Source of the DNA: Pandoraea sp.
Lineage (GTDB): Bacteria > Pseudomonadota > Gammaproteobacteria > Burkholderiales > Burkholderiaceae
Direction of reading: 5' to 3'
DNA: 36,690 nt
NCBI GenBank assembly: GCA_031291335.1
Contig: JARLJF010000130.1
Location: forward strand, 1-36,690
The notes beneath the pieces are model-generated. The model was not told the origin of the DNA. It made no database searches and saw nothing but the letters and a program-made list of their open reading frames with translations. Both the position numbers and the translations under genes were made by a program. Shown here one piece after another: positions 16,329 to 25,102 of this stretch; within the stretch, counting starts at the first letter, position 1, and every line of letters begins with the position of its first letter.

Positions 16329-17924
16329 TCAGATTTCCACGCCCTGGCTGGCCAGGTACTCGTCATAAGTCCCGGCGTAATCGACCAGCGTGCCGTCGCT
16401 CTTTACTTCGATGATGCGCGTGGCCAACCCCGACACGAACTCACGGTCGTGCGAAACGAAGATCAGCGTGCCCGGATACTTGTCTAGAGCGATCTGAAGC
16501 GACTCGATCGACTCCATGTCCATGTGGTTGGTCGGCTCGTCCATCATCATCACGTTGTGACGGCCCAGCATCAGCTTGCCCCAGATCATGCGGCCCTTCT
16601 CACCACCGGAGAGCACACGCACGGACTTGCGCACGTCGTCGCCGCCGAACAGCAGACGACCCAGCGAGCCACGGATCACCTGATCGTCGTCGCCTTCCTT
16701 GCCCCATTGCGTCATCCAGTCGGTGAGCGACAGATCCTGTGGGAACGCTTCCGACGTGTCCTGCGGCATGTAGCCGATGTTGGCGTTCTCGGCCCACTTC
16801 ACGTTGCCCGTATCGACCGGCAATTCGGCCATCAAGCTACGCAGCAGCGTGGTCTTGCCCGCACCGTTCTCGCCAATGATCGCTACACGTTCACCGGCAC
16901 GTACGGCGCCGGAGTAGTTCTTGAAAATCTGACGGTCGAACGACTTGCCAATACCCTCGAATTCAAACGCGAGGTTATGCAGCTTCTTCTCGAATTCGAA
17001 GCGAATGAACGGGTTCTGACGCGACGAAGGCTTGATGTCTTCAACCTTGATCTTGTCGATCTGCTTGAGACGGCTCGTCGCCTGACGTGCCTTCGACTTG
17101 TTCGCCGAGAAGCGGCGCACGAAGTCCTGCAGATCGGTAATGCGTTCCTTCGCCTTCGTGTTCGCGGCCATCTGACGCTCACGGGCCTGCGCCGATGCGA
17201 GCATGTAGTCGTCGTAATTACCCGGATAGACCGTCAGCGTGCCGTAGTCCATGTCCGCCATGTGCGTGCACACGGCGTTCAAGAAGTGGCGATCGTGCGA
17301 AATGATGATCATGGTGGAGTTGCGCTCGTTGAGCACGTCTTCCAGCCAGCGGATCGTGTTGATGTCCAGGTTGTTGGTCGGTTCGTCGAGCAGCAACACG
17401 TCCGGATTCGAGAACAGCGCCTGCGCCAGCAGCACACGCAGCTTCCAGCCCGGCGCGACATTGCTCATCGGGCCCTGGTGCTGATCGATCGGAATGCCCA
17501 CGCCCAGCAGCAGTTCGCCGGCGCGTGCTTCGGCCGTATAGCCGTCGTACTCGGCGAACTTCGCTTCGAGTTCGGCCGCGTGCATGTAATCGTCGTCCGT
17601 CGCTTCCGGATTGGCGTAAATGGCATCGCGCTCGCTCATGGCGGCCCACATTTCGGTGTGGCCCATCATCACGACGTCGAGCACGCGCATGTCTTCATAC
17701 GCGAACTGGTCCTGCTTGAGCTTACCCAGACGCACATTGGGTTCGAGCATGACGTTGCCGCCGCTCGGATCCAGATCGCTGCCGAGGATCTTCATGAATG
17801 TCGACTTGCCGCAGCCGTTAGCGCCGATCAGGCCATAGCGGTTGCCCCCGCCGAACTTGACGGAGATGTTCTCGAAGAGCGGCTTGGCGCCGAATTGCAT
17901 CGTGATATTGGCAGTAGACAGCAC
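16329..17924 (-). CDS. ybiT: ABC-F family ATPase YbiT
   Basis: A 531-residue soluble protein with two ABC domains and no membrane part, nearly collinear with E. coli YbiT. First domain: [12 protein letters not shown] (Walker A), then [19 protein letters not shown]. The linker has [16 protein letters not shown]. Second domain: [19 protein letters not shown] and [21 protein letters not shown] proteins bind the ribosomal E site and affect translation; the precise role of YbiT is not settled. Start GTG 17924 gives the usual [11 protein letters not shown] opening; a TTG at 17960 would add 12 unmatched residues. The leader holds a TAAAAT -10-like site on the minus strand. A good terminator follows. 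Confidence 0.95.
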   Translation of the reverse strand: MLSTANITMQFGAKPLFENISVKFGGGNRYGLIGANGCGKSTFMKILGSDLDPSGGNVMLEPNVRLGKLKQDQFAYEDMRVLDVVMMGHTEMWAAMSERDAIYANPEATDDDYMHAAELEAKFAEYDGYTAEARAGELLLGVGIPIDQHQGPMSNVAPGWKLRVLLAQALFSNPDVLLLDEPTNNLDINTIRWLEDVLNERNSTMIIISHDRHFLNAVCTHMADMDYGTLTVYPGNYDDYMLASAQARERQMAANTKAKERITDLQDFVRRFSANKSKARQATSRLKQIDKIKVEDIKPSSRQNPFIRFEFEKKLHNLAFEFEGIGKSFDRQIFKNYSGAVRAGERVAIIGENGAGKTTLLRSLMAELPVDTGNVKWAENANIGYMPQDTSEAFPQDLSLTDWMTQWGKEGDDDQVIRGSLGRLLFGGDDVRKSVRVLSGGEKGRMIWGKLMLGRHNVMMMDEPTNHMDMESIESLQIALDKYPGTLIFVSHDREFVSGLATRIIEVKSDGTLVDYAGTYDEYLASQGVEI

Positions 17925-18203
17925 AGGCGGTATCCGGGGAAATGAAGTGCGGCGGCACAAAATTGCGCCACGAAACCGGATATTTTAACACCGATGCGTG
18001 TCACGCGCCCTCAGTGGCCCCCAGCGCTTGTGAAGCCTCCGAAATGCGGCGCCCCAAGGGAGGACGAGGAACTGCCGGCCTTAGGCTGCCTAACGCCGCG
18101 TGAAGCTGCCCGAAGCCTCTCGCATGCCGTTTGCGGCCAAACACGCCAGGACGGCCATCGTTTGCCGCGCCTCGGCCCCCATCACCCTCGACACGCCCTT
18201 CTG
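17925..18203. other. Divergent intergenic between ybiT and cupin gene
   Basis: About 280 bp. It holds the ybiT leader and presumably the cupin promoter. The cupin frame is open back to an ATG at 17994, but those 70 residues resemble no signal peptide or domain, so I treat them as non-coding. No RNA gene is recognised. Confidence 0.4.
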
Positions 18204-18761
18204 ATGACCACCATCCGCCTATCGACGACCACTCCACGCACGTTGCGCCCTCACCGTCTCCGCCATCGCCTGCGTAACGCTTGCCACCCCCTCCTCGGCT
18301 TTCTCAGCGTCGCCGCGCTGCTGACGGCCCCAACTACCCCGGCATCCGCCGACACCCGCTCTGCTGGCGTAAGTACTGAAACCCTCGTGAAATCCGCCGC
18401 CGCGTGGGACCAGACCGGTTACACGGTCTATCCGCCCGGCATTCCCGAGCCAACGCTCGTACGCATCACCTTGGCCCCGAACACCCGACTCGCCTGGCAC
18501 ACCCATCCGATGCCGGCTATCGGCTACGTGGCTTCCGGGCAATTGACGGTCGAACGCGCAGATAACGGCGTACAACGATCATTCGCTGCCGGGCAGACGA
18601 TCACGGAACTGGTCGACGTGCCACATCGTGGCTGGACCGGCGATGCCGGCGCCGAACTGCTGGTCTTCTATGCACGGTCGGTACGGCAACCCCTCTCCGT
18701 GGCCTCGCCCGACGCAGAAAAGCTCGCCGACGAGGAGCGGGTGAAGACACCCCGCGACTGA
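18204..18761 (+). CDS. Exported cupin-domain protein
   Basis: A 185-residue protein with a basic N-terminus, a hydrophobic stretch (about 29-43) and a likely cleavage after TPASA (A49). A single cupin barrel follows, with WHTHPMPAIGYVASGQLTVE (98-117; H99, H101, E117) and a distal H141 in DVPHRGW. These are the usual metal-binding His/Glu of cupins. Periplasmic location is inferred from the signal peptide. Substrate and role are unknown. Start 18204 is the ATG that puts the signal peptide at the N-terminus; no good SD is present. Confidence 0.75.
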   Translation: MTTIRLSTTTPRTLRPHRLRHRLRNACHPLLGFLSVAALLTAPTTPASADTRSAGVSTETLVKSAAAWDQTGYTVYPPGIPEPTLVRITLAPNTRLAWHTHPMPAIGYVASGQLTVERADNGVQRSFAAGQTITELVDVPHRGWTGDAGAELLVFYARSVRQPLSVASPDAEKLADEERVKTPRD

Positions 18762-18786
18762 CGCCGATCGCCCATCACCCGCCTAT

Positions 18787-18818
18787 AAAAAAACGCCGGC
18801 AGATACCGGCGTTTTTTT
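18787..18818. terminator. Bidirectional intrinsic terminator
   Basis: A7 (18787-18793), CGCCGG (18794-18799), a 6-nt loop, CCGGCG (18806-18811), T7 (18812-18818). It serves the cupin gene (plus) and the BMP lipoprotein gene (minus). Confidence 0.92.
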
Positions 18819-18855
18819 CTGATAGCACGATGCCGCACAACGGCGGCAGCCGTTC

Positions 18856-20004
18856 TTACTGCTTCGGCAGCGAGCCTTCCACGCCTTCGACGAACCAGTT
18901 GATCTGGTGCTTCTCGTCGTCGTTGAGCGTCTTGCCGGCCGGCACGATTTCCTTGCCGTCCTGCCCCTTGATCGGGCCGGTGAACGGATCGTACTTGCCG
19001 TCACGAATGGCATCGTGGCGCGCGGTGACAGCCTTGCGGGCAGCTTCCGACACGGCCTTGTCGTTGATGGCCACGAGGTTGATCTCGTCTTCCTTGATGC
19101 CACCCCAGACCGGCGTGTTCTTCCACGAGCCTTGCATGACTTCGTCGACGGTGCGGATGTAGTACTTGCTCCAGTCGATGGCAGCCGACGCGAGGTGGGC
19201 GTTCGGGCCGAACTTGCTCATGTCCGAATCCCAGCCGAAGGCGTGGATCTTCTTCTCTTCAGCCACCTGCATCACCACGGCCGAGTCGACGTTCTGCATC
19301 AGCACGTCGGCGCCTTGGCCGACGAGCGACTCCGCCGCCTGACGTTCCTTACCCGGATCGAACCAGCTATTGATCCAGACGACCTTCACCTTGACCTTCG
19401 GATTGACTTCACGTGCCGCGATGGTGAACGCGTCGATGTTGCGGATCACCTCGGGAATCGGCACCGATGCCACATAGCCGATCACGTTGGACTTCGTCAC
19501 GTGTCCGCCGACCACGCCCGCCAGATGCGCGCCTTCGTACGTGCGCACGTCATACGTGCCGAGGTTCGGCGCCGTCTTGAAGCCGGTGGCGTGTTCGAAC
19601 GTCACATCGGGGAAGTCGGCGGCCGTCTTGACCATCGAGTCCATGTAGCCGAAAGACGTGCCGAAAATCAGCTTGTTGCCCTTGCTCGCCAGATCGCGGA
19701 ACACGCGCTCCGAGTCCGCACCTTCGGGCACGTTCTCCACGCGAGTCACGGTCACTTTGTCGCCGTACTTGGCTTCAACGGCCTTCGCACCTTGCTCGTG
19801 TGCATACGTCCAGCCAGCGTCGCCCGGGTTGCCGATGTAGACGAACGCTACGCCCATCGGCCCCTTGCCTGCCGGTGCAGCCGACGCCTGCGCATCGGAC
19901 GCTGCCGCCGGCGCATTCGCGGTGTTGTTTTCCTGCTTGCCGCAGGCGGAAACCAGCATGGCGGCCGCCAGGCTTGCCATCGTGATCAGGACTTTACGTC
20001 GCAT
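18856..20004 (-). CDS. BMP-family substrate-binding lipoprotein of purine/nucleoside ABC importer
   Basis: A 382-residue lipoprotein. The signal ends LVSAC with lipidated C21, followed by an Ala-rich spacer. The mature part is of the BmpA/PnrA (BMP) family: GVAFVYIGNPGDAGWTYAHE, then FGTSFGYMD and later WINSWFDPGKE. BMP proteins capture purine nucleosides or related compounds in the periplasm. ATG 20004 has AGGAG about 8 nt upstream. It is the last gene of a minus-strand operon with one ATPase and two permeases, and lies between these and a strong terminator. With 8-oxoguanine deaminase and urate genes nearby, a purine ligand is likely, but which one is inference. Confidence 0.9.
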   Translation of the reverse strand: MRRKVLITMASLAAAMLVSACGKQENNTANAPAAASDAQASAAPAGKGPMGVAFVYIGNPGDAGWTYAHEQGAKAVEAKYGDKVTVTRVENVPEGADSERVFRDLASKGNKLIFGTSFGYMDSMVKTAADFPDVTFEHATGFKTAPNLGTYDVRTYEGAHLAGVVGGHVTKSNVIGYVASVPIPEVIRNIDAFTIAAREVNPKVKVKVVWINSWFDPGKERQAAESLVGQGADVLMQNVDSAVVMQVAEEKKIHAFGWDSDMSKFGPNAHLASAAIDWSKYYIRTVDEVMQGSWKNTPVWGGIKEDEINLVAINDKAVSEAARKAVTARHDAIRDGKYDPFTGPIKGQDGKEIVPAGKTLNDDEKHQINWFVEGVEGSLPKQ

Positions 20005-20085
20005 CGATTTTCTCCTCGTCATCGATTGTTTCAGGTTGATTCTGTTGTCGTGTACCAAACGTTCACGCTGCCCTCGGGCAACGTT

Positions 20086-21015
20086 TCAAGATCCTGCGAA
20101 GAACGGCTTGCCCAGCGACGCCGGCGCATTCAGGCGAATCGTCTGGCGATTGCGCGAGATGATCACCAACACGGCAATCGTCGCCAGATACGGCAAGCTG
20201 GCCAGCGCTTGCGACGGAATGCGAATACCCATCGCCTGCGCCTGAAATTGCAGCGCCATGACCACGCCGAACAGCAACGCGCCGAGCACCGTACGTCCCG
20301 GACGCCATGTCGCAAACACCACCAGCGCCAGCGCAATCCATCCGCGCCCGGCGGTCAGGTTCTCTTGCCAGAGGCGCAGATAGCCGACCGAGTAATACGC
20401 ACCCGCCAGCCCCGACATCGCGCCGCCGAACAGCGTCGCGTAATAACGTATGCGCACCACCGGGTAGCCGATGGCATGCGCGACAGCGGGGGCCTCGCCG
20501 ATCGAGCGCAGCACCAGCCCGGCGCGCGTGCGGTAGAGGAACCACGCAATCGCCACAAGCAACACGACCGAGAGATAGCCCAGCGGGTTGAGCGAGAAGA
20601 TCGACGGTCCCAACACGGGAATCGACGACAGGCCCGGAATCGGCAGATCACGCAGCATCGGGATAGTGGCGTCCGTGTACGGACGGCCTACGTAGGCCGA
20701 GAGGCCCACACCGAAGATCGTCAGCGCCAGCCCCGTTGCCACCTGATTGGCCATGAGCGAGAGCGTGAGCCACGCGAAGATGGCTGACATGAGCATGCCC
20801 GCCGCAATGCCCGCGAGCACACCGAGCCAGAGGCTTCCCGTCTGCACGGTCACGGCGAATGCGCCAATGGCGCCCATGAGCATCGTGCCTTCCACACCAA
20901 GATTGAGGACGCCCGACTTCTCCGTCACCAGTTCGCCCAATGCGGCGAGCATCAACGGAATGGCCGCAATCACGGCACTTGCCGCCAGCGGCGTCAGCAG
21001 ATTGATCCAGTCCAT
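20086..21015 (-). CDS. ABC importer permease (BPD_transp_2), second subunit
   Basis: A 309-residue permease with about eight to ten hydrophobic helices. LNLGVEGTMLMGAIGAF (residues 38-54) is the hallmark of NupQ/YufQ-like permeases of BMP-dependent importers. GEAPAVAHAIGYPVVRIRYYATLFGGAMSGLAGAYYS is the cytoplasmic coupling region. ATG 21015 has GAGGAG upstream. It starts 10 nt after the stop of the first permease, so the two are translated together. Confidence 0.92.
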   Translation of the reverse strand: MDWINLLTPLAASAVIAAIPLMLAALGELVTEKSGVLNLGVEGTMLMGAIGAFAVTVQTGSLWLGVLAGIAAGMLMSAIFAWLTLSLMANQVATGLALTIFGVGLSAYVGRPYTDATIPMLRDLPIPGLSSIPVLGPSIFSLNPLGYLSVVLLVAIAWFLYRTRAGLVLRSIGEAPAVAHAIGYPVVRIRYYATLFGGAMSGLAGAYYSVGYLRLWQENLTAGRGWIALALVVFATWRPGRTVLGALLFGVVMALQFQAQAMGIRIPSQALASLPYLATIAVLVIISRNRQTIRLNAPASLGKPFFAGS

Positions 21016-21025
21016 GCGGCGCTCC

Positions 21026-22132
21026 TCAGGCTTCGCGCGCGTGCGCACGGGCACGACGGCGCAGACGGTAATTCACGAAAACGTCGCAACCCAGCAAGCT
21101 GAACAGCAGCAGCCCCTGAAACACGCCGCTGATCGCCTTGGGCAATTGCAACGACGTCTGCACCGCTTCGCCGCCGAGGTACAGCAACGCCATGAGCAGG
21201 CTCGCCAGCACGATGCCGACCGGATGCAGCCGGCCGACGAACGCCACGATGATGGCCGTGAAGCCGTAGCCCGGCGCCCAGGTCGCCTGCAACTGCCCGA
21301 CCGGCCCCGCCACCTCACCGGTGCCCGCGAGCCCCGCTGCCGCCCCACCGATCAGCAGCGCAAGCCAGACGGCGCGCGGCTCGGAATAACCGGCATAACG
21401 TGCAGCAAGCGGCGCGAGGCCGCCGACTTCCATTCGGTACCCGGCGAAGCTCTTGCGCATGAAGAACCACGCGGCCGGCACCGCCACCACCGCCATGAAC
21501 ACCGATGCGTTCAGGCGCGTACCGCGCCACGGCGCCCAATGCCAGTCACCGAAAAAGCGCGGGAACAGCGCCTCGCGGCTAAAGTTGATCGACTGTGGGA
21601 AGTTCATGCCGTGCGGGTCCTGCCACGGCCCGCTCACCAGATAGATCAGAAGTTGCGTGGCAACGTACGTCAACATCAGGCTCACGAGAATCTCGTTGGC
21701 GTTGAAGCGCACGCGCAACAGCGCGGGGATCGCAGCCCACAGCATGCCGCCCACTGCCCCTGCCGCCATCATCAACGGCAACAGCCACGGGCCGCCATGT
21801 CCGTCGAAATGAATCGCAACGCCGGAGGCGAAAATCCCCCCTAGCAACAATTGGCCCTCCGCCCCGATGTTCCACACGTTGGCGCGATAACCGATGGCCA
21901 ACCCCAACGCAATCAGGCACAGGGGCGACGCCTTGAGCAACAGCTCGGACCAGCCGTTCAGGCTACTGATCGGCGCGAGGAAGAACGCGGCCATCGCCTG
22001 TGCCGGGTTTTTGCCGAGGAAACTGAAGATGAGCACACCGCCGGCCAGCGTGATGAGCGTGGCCACCAGCGGCATGGCGAGCCGCATGGTGCGGGAAGGA
22101 CTTGGCCGTGGCTCAAGCGTGAAATCGAACAT
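21026..22132 (-). CDS. ABC importer permease (BPD_transp_2), first subunit
   Basis: A 368-residue NupP/YufP-like permease. After a short cytoplasmic N-terminus there are about ten helices. IGYRANVWNIGAEGQLLLGGIFASG is the conserved segment matching the partner's LNLGVEG, and EVGGLAPLAARYAGYSEPRAVWLALLIGGAAAGLAGTGEV is the coupling region. It pairs with the next gene to form the channel. It lies 91 nt after the ATPase gene; SD before ATG 22132 is weak. Confidence 0.92.
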   Translation of the reverse strand: MFDFTLEPRPSPSRTMRLAMPLVATLITLAGGVLIFSFLGKNPAQAMAAFFLAPISSLNGWSELLLKASPLCLIALGLAIGYRANVWNIGAEGQLLLGGIFASGVAIHFDGHGGPWLLPLMMAAGAVGGMLWAAIPALLRVRFNANEILVSLMLTYVATQLLIYLVSGPWQDPHGMNFPQSINFSREALFPRFFGDWHWAPWRGTRLNASVFMAVVAVPAAWFFMRKSFAGYRMEVGGLAPLAARYAGYSEPRAVWLALLIGGAAAGLAGTGEVAGPVGQLQATWAPGYGFTAIIVAFVGRLHPVGIVLASLLMALLYLGGEAVQTSLQLPKAISGVFQGLLLFSLLGCDVFVNYRLRRRARAHAREA

Positions 22133-22223
22133 GGTGTCTGGAAATCGATGAAAAACGTTACGGTGCCTGCGCCGGTAAGAACGAAGGCCCGGCGAGGCAG
22201 GTCATGCCACGGGTGCCGATACG

Positions 22224-23774
22224 TCAGGCCGCGCGCTGGCCCGGGCCGCCGGGGAACATCCCCGCCATCCACAGGCCAATCTCGCGTGCGTCGGTCTGCT
22301 CGGGCTTGCGCACCGGCGACAGACGCCCCTGAGCAAGCACCGTGATCCGGTCACAAATTTCGAAAAGCTCGTCGAGTTCTTCGGACAGCACCAGCACAGC
22401 GACGCCGCGTGCCGAGAGGTCGAGCAACTGTTGACGAATGAAGCTTGCCGCCCCCACGTCGACGCCCCACGTCGGCTGCGCCACCACGAGCACGCGCGGC
22501 TCCTGCAGGATTTCGCGTCCGACAATGAACTTCTGCAGATTGCCGCCCGAGAGGCTCTGCGCGGCGGCATCCGGGCCGCCCGCCTTCACATTGAAGCGTT
22601 CGATACAAAGGGATGCGAACCGCCGAAGCGCGCTGCGGCGAATCCAGCCACCGCGCAGCAACCCGAGATGCGCCGTACCGGACGCACCGAGCAGTGCATT
22701 GTCCGTTAGCGACATGCTGGGCACGGCGCCACGCCCAAGACGCTCTTCCGGCACGAACGCCAGCCCGAGACGCCGCCGGGTGGCCGCCCCCATGCGGCCG
22801 ACCGCACGGCCATTCAACTGAAGTGCCTCAGCCTGTGGCGCGCGAGACTCTCCGGAGAGCGCCGCCAGCAATTCGGCCTGTCCATTGCCGGACACCCCCG
22901 CAATACCGACGATCTCCCCCGCATGCACGTCGAGATTGACGTCATGCAGCGAGGTGCCGAACGGGTCTTCGCTGGCCATCGACAGATGACGTACAGAAAG
23001 CAGCACGTCGCCCGGCTGGTGCTCGCGACGCTCGATCTGCGGCAACGCGCGCCCGATCATCATCTGCGCCAGCGTCTCGGCGGTCTCGTCGCGCGGTACG
23101 GCGTGACCGGACACGCGCCCGGCGCGCAGGACGGTCGCGCGGTCGCACAGGTCGCGAATCTCGTCGAGTTTGTGACTGATGTAGACAATGCTGCAACCTT
23201 CAGCGGCCAGGCGACGCAGCGTAGTGAAAAGCTTCTGGACGGCTTGCGGCGTGAGTACCGACGTGGGCTCGTCCATGATGAGCAGACGCGGATTCTGCAA
23301 CAGGCAGCGCACGATCTCCACGCGTTGCCGCTCGCCTACCGAGAGGCTGTGCACGTGACGCGCCGGATCGACTTCGAGCCCGTACTGGGCCGACACGTCG
23401 CGAATGCGGCCCGCCAGCGCCTTCAGATCGTGTCCCGCGTCGTCGAGCGCGAGGGAAATGTTCTCGGCAACCGTCAACGTCTCAAACAGCGAGAAATGCT
23501 GGAAGACCATGCCGATGCCGAGCTTGCGCGCGGCGGCCGGGCTATCGATGCGCGTCGGCTGCCCTTCCCAGCGGATCTCGCCCGCATCGGTGCGCACGGC
23601 ACCGTAGATGATCTTCATCAACGTGCTCTTGCCCGCGCCGTTCTCACCCAGTACGGCGTGGATCTCACCGGGCAATACGCTCAACGCGATGTCGTCGTTG
23701 GCCACCACGCTCGGATAGCGTTTGGTGATGCCGGTCAGCGCCAAACGTGGCGTCGATTGCAGAGGGGATGTCAC
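22224..23774 (-). CDS. ABC importer ATPase with two nucleotide-binding domains (NupO-like)
   Basis: 516 residues, two fused ABC domains. Domain 1 is active-looking: GENGAGKST (43-51), SVGERQRVEI signature and LLIMDEPTS. Domain 2 is degenerate, as usual in this family: SGNGQAE replaces Walker A, LSGGNLQKF is the signature, and VVAQPTWG lacks the catalytic Glu. It powers the two permeases. The start is ambiguous. GTG 23774 gives the family-like MTSPLQ...LALTGITKRYP, whereas ATG 23849 has a better SD (AGGA, 7 nt spacing) but adds 25 residues without similarity; that extension also contains a TTGACA that could be a promoter -35. I prefer 23774. It is the first gene of the operon, divergent from a LysR gene. 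Confidence 0.92.
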   Translation of the reverse strand: MTSPLQSTPRLALTGITKRYPSVVANDDIALSVLPGEIHAVLGENGAGKSTLMKIIYGAVRTDAGEIRWEGQPTRIDSPAAARKLGIGMVFQHFSLFETLTVAENISLALDDAGHDLKALAGRIRDVSAQYGLEVDPARHVHSLSVGERQRVEIVRCLLQNPRLLIMDEPTSVLTPQAVQKLFTTLRRLAAEGCSIVYISHKLDEIRDLCDRATVLRAGRVSGHAVPRDETAETLAQMMIGRALPQIERREHQPGDVLLSVRHLSMASEDPFGTSLHDVNLDVHAGEIVGIAGVSGNGQAELLAALSGESRAPQAEALQLNGRAVGRMGAATRRRLGLAFVPEERLGRGAVPSMSLTDNALLGASGTAHLGLLRGGWIRRSALRRFASLCIERFNVKAGGPDAAAQSLSGGNLQKFIVGREILQEPRVLVVAQPTWGVDVGAASFIRQQLLDLSARGVAVLVLSEELDELFEICDRITVLAQGRLSPVRKPEQTDAREIGLWMAGMFPGGPGQRAA

Positions 23775-23893
23775 GGGCGAAGTCTCGGTCCTGGGGCGGG
23801 ACGAAAATACCCAATTCGCGGCGAAATGTCGAGCATGTGTCAATAACATGGCATGTCCTGACCTATTGCGGGCGACAAGCGCCTATTTTGGTG

Positions 23894-23977
23894 ATAGGGG
23901 CTTTCCGCTATAGAGACGCGTGGGGCTTGTGCTTCATAATGATTTACTTATGCAATTCAGGGTCCGACATATTCGGA
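23894..23977. promoter_or_regulatory. Two dyads between ABC operon and LysR gene
   Basis: ATAG (23894-23897) N10 CTAT (23908-23911) and TCCGA (23963-23967) N5 TCGGA (23973-23977) lie in the gap between the divergent importer and LysR genes. Both have the size of LysR-type sites (T-N11-A-like). The second is 14 bp from the LysR start, as an autoregulatory site might be. Assignment is inference. Confidence 0.4.
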
Positions 23978-23991
23978 TTGTTATATTTATC

Positions 23992-24930
23992 ATGAGCCAA
24001 AACCGCGAACCGATTGACACTTATTTGCTGCGCGTCCTTCACACTTTGTTGATCGAACGTAGCGTGACGCGTGCGGCCGTCAAGCTGAACCAGTCGCAGC
24101 CCGCGATCAGCGCGGCCCTGAGGCGTTTGCGCGACATCACCGGCGATCCTTTGCTGGTGCGTGGCAAATCGGGCATGGTGCCCACCGAGTACGGTCAATC
24201 ACTGCTGGAACCGACGCAAAATGCCTTGCGTGAAATCGAGCGCATTACGGTCCAGCAATCGAACTTCGATCCGGCCACGACGGTGCGCACGTTTCGCATC
24301 GGCTCCCCCGACTATCTGAATACCTTGTTCGTGCCGACGGTTGTCGAGCGCTTTCGTCAGCAGGCCCCCAACGCGCAGCTCGAACTGCATTCGCTCGGGC
24401 CCGCCTTCGACTACGAGCATGCGCTCGAAGACGGCAAGGTCGACATCGTCATCGGCAACTGGCCCGAGCCGCCCGAGCAGCTTCACCTCTCGAATCTATT
24501 CGTCGACCAGATCGTTTGCCTGGTGCGCAACACGCACCCGTACGCCAAACGCGGCCTCACGCTCGAGCAATACCTCGGCAGCCCGCATCTTGCGCCAACG
24601 CCCTATTCCGTGGCTCAGCGCGGCGCCATCGATATGCACCTCGCACGCGAGCGTCTGAAGCGTAATGTCGTCGTGACGATTCCATACTTCAATCTGGCAC
24701 CGTACGTCCTGCTGAAGTCCGATCTGATCTTTACCACGACGCGCCTGTTTGCCGACCATTACGCGGAGTTCCTGCCGCTCACCGTGGTCGAAGCGCCCAT
24801 CGATTTTCCGCCGATGCAGTACTACCAGTTGTGGCACGAGCGTACGCACTATTCGGATGAAGTACGCTGGCTGCGCAGCGTCATTTCCGACGCCACACGC
24901 ACATTGCTCGAGACCCGCACGCTACCCTGA
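23992..24930 (+). CDS. LysR-type transcriptional regulator
   Basis: A 312-residue LysR protein of standard length. The N-terminal winged helix-turn-helix has LLRVLHTLLIERSVTRAAVKLNQSQPAISAALRRLRDITGDPLLVR (12-57), and a two-lobed ligand domain follows from about 90. Divergent placement suggests control of the BMP-ABC importer, and perhaps of the downstream 8-oxoguanine deaminase/permease genes. ATG 23992 gives the normal N-terminus but is preceded by AT-rich GTTATATTTATC without an SD. In-frame upstream starts (GTG 23920, ATG 23951) would add up to 24 residues. Effector is unknown; a purine is plausible from context. Confidence 0.9.
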   Translation: MSQNREPIDTYLLRVLHTLLIERSVTRAAVKLNQSQPAISAALRRLRDITGDPLLVRGKSGMVPTEYGQSLLEPTQNALREIERITVQQSNFDPATTVRTFRIGSPDYLNTLFVPTVVERFRQQAPNAQLELHSLGPAFDYEHALEDGKVDIVIGNWPEPPEQLHLSNLFVDQIVCLVRNTHPYAKRGLTLEQYLGSPHLAPTPYSVAQRGAIDMHLARERLKRNVVVTIPYFNLAPYVLLKSDLIFTTTRLFADHYAEFLPLTVVEAPIDFPPMQYYQLWHERTHYSDEVRWLRSVISDATRTLLETRTLP

Positions 24931-24967
24931 GCGTCGGTATCCAATGGGGTCCTGCGCCGTTTTTACC

Positions 24968-25098
24968 GGCGGAGCGGCCCCCACCGCTCCGCCGAACCGA
25001 ACGGCGGCGTTCCCCATGCACAGGAACGCCACCCCGATTTCCCGCTTGCGCATTGCCACGCTCGGCCACACACCATGAATATGTGGCCGGAGTGGCAA
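24968..25098. terminator. Two strong hairpins between convergent genes
   Basis: First: GGCGGAGCGG (24968-24977) / CCGCTCCGCC (24984-24993), a perfect 10-bp stem with 6-nt loop. Second: TTGCCAC (25053-25059) and GGCCACA (25064-25070) pair with TGTGGCC (25082-25088) and GTGGCAA (25092-25098). Neither has a T-run in the right place. They separate the LysR gene from the convergent deaminase gene and probably help end transcription. Confidence 0.5.
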
Positions 25099-25102
25099 CG
25101 CG

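Noticed and set aside
16524..17945. 473-residue plus-strand open frame
   Set aside because: Antisense to ybiT, with Val/His/Arg-rich composition typical of shadow frames.
18907..20787. 626-residue plus-strand open frame
   Set aside because: It lies antisense to the BMP lipoprotein and permease genes, is Arg/His-rich without domains, and is an artefact of high-GC codon use.
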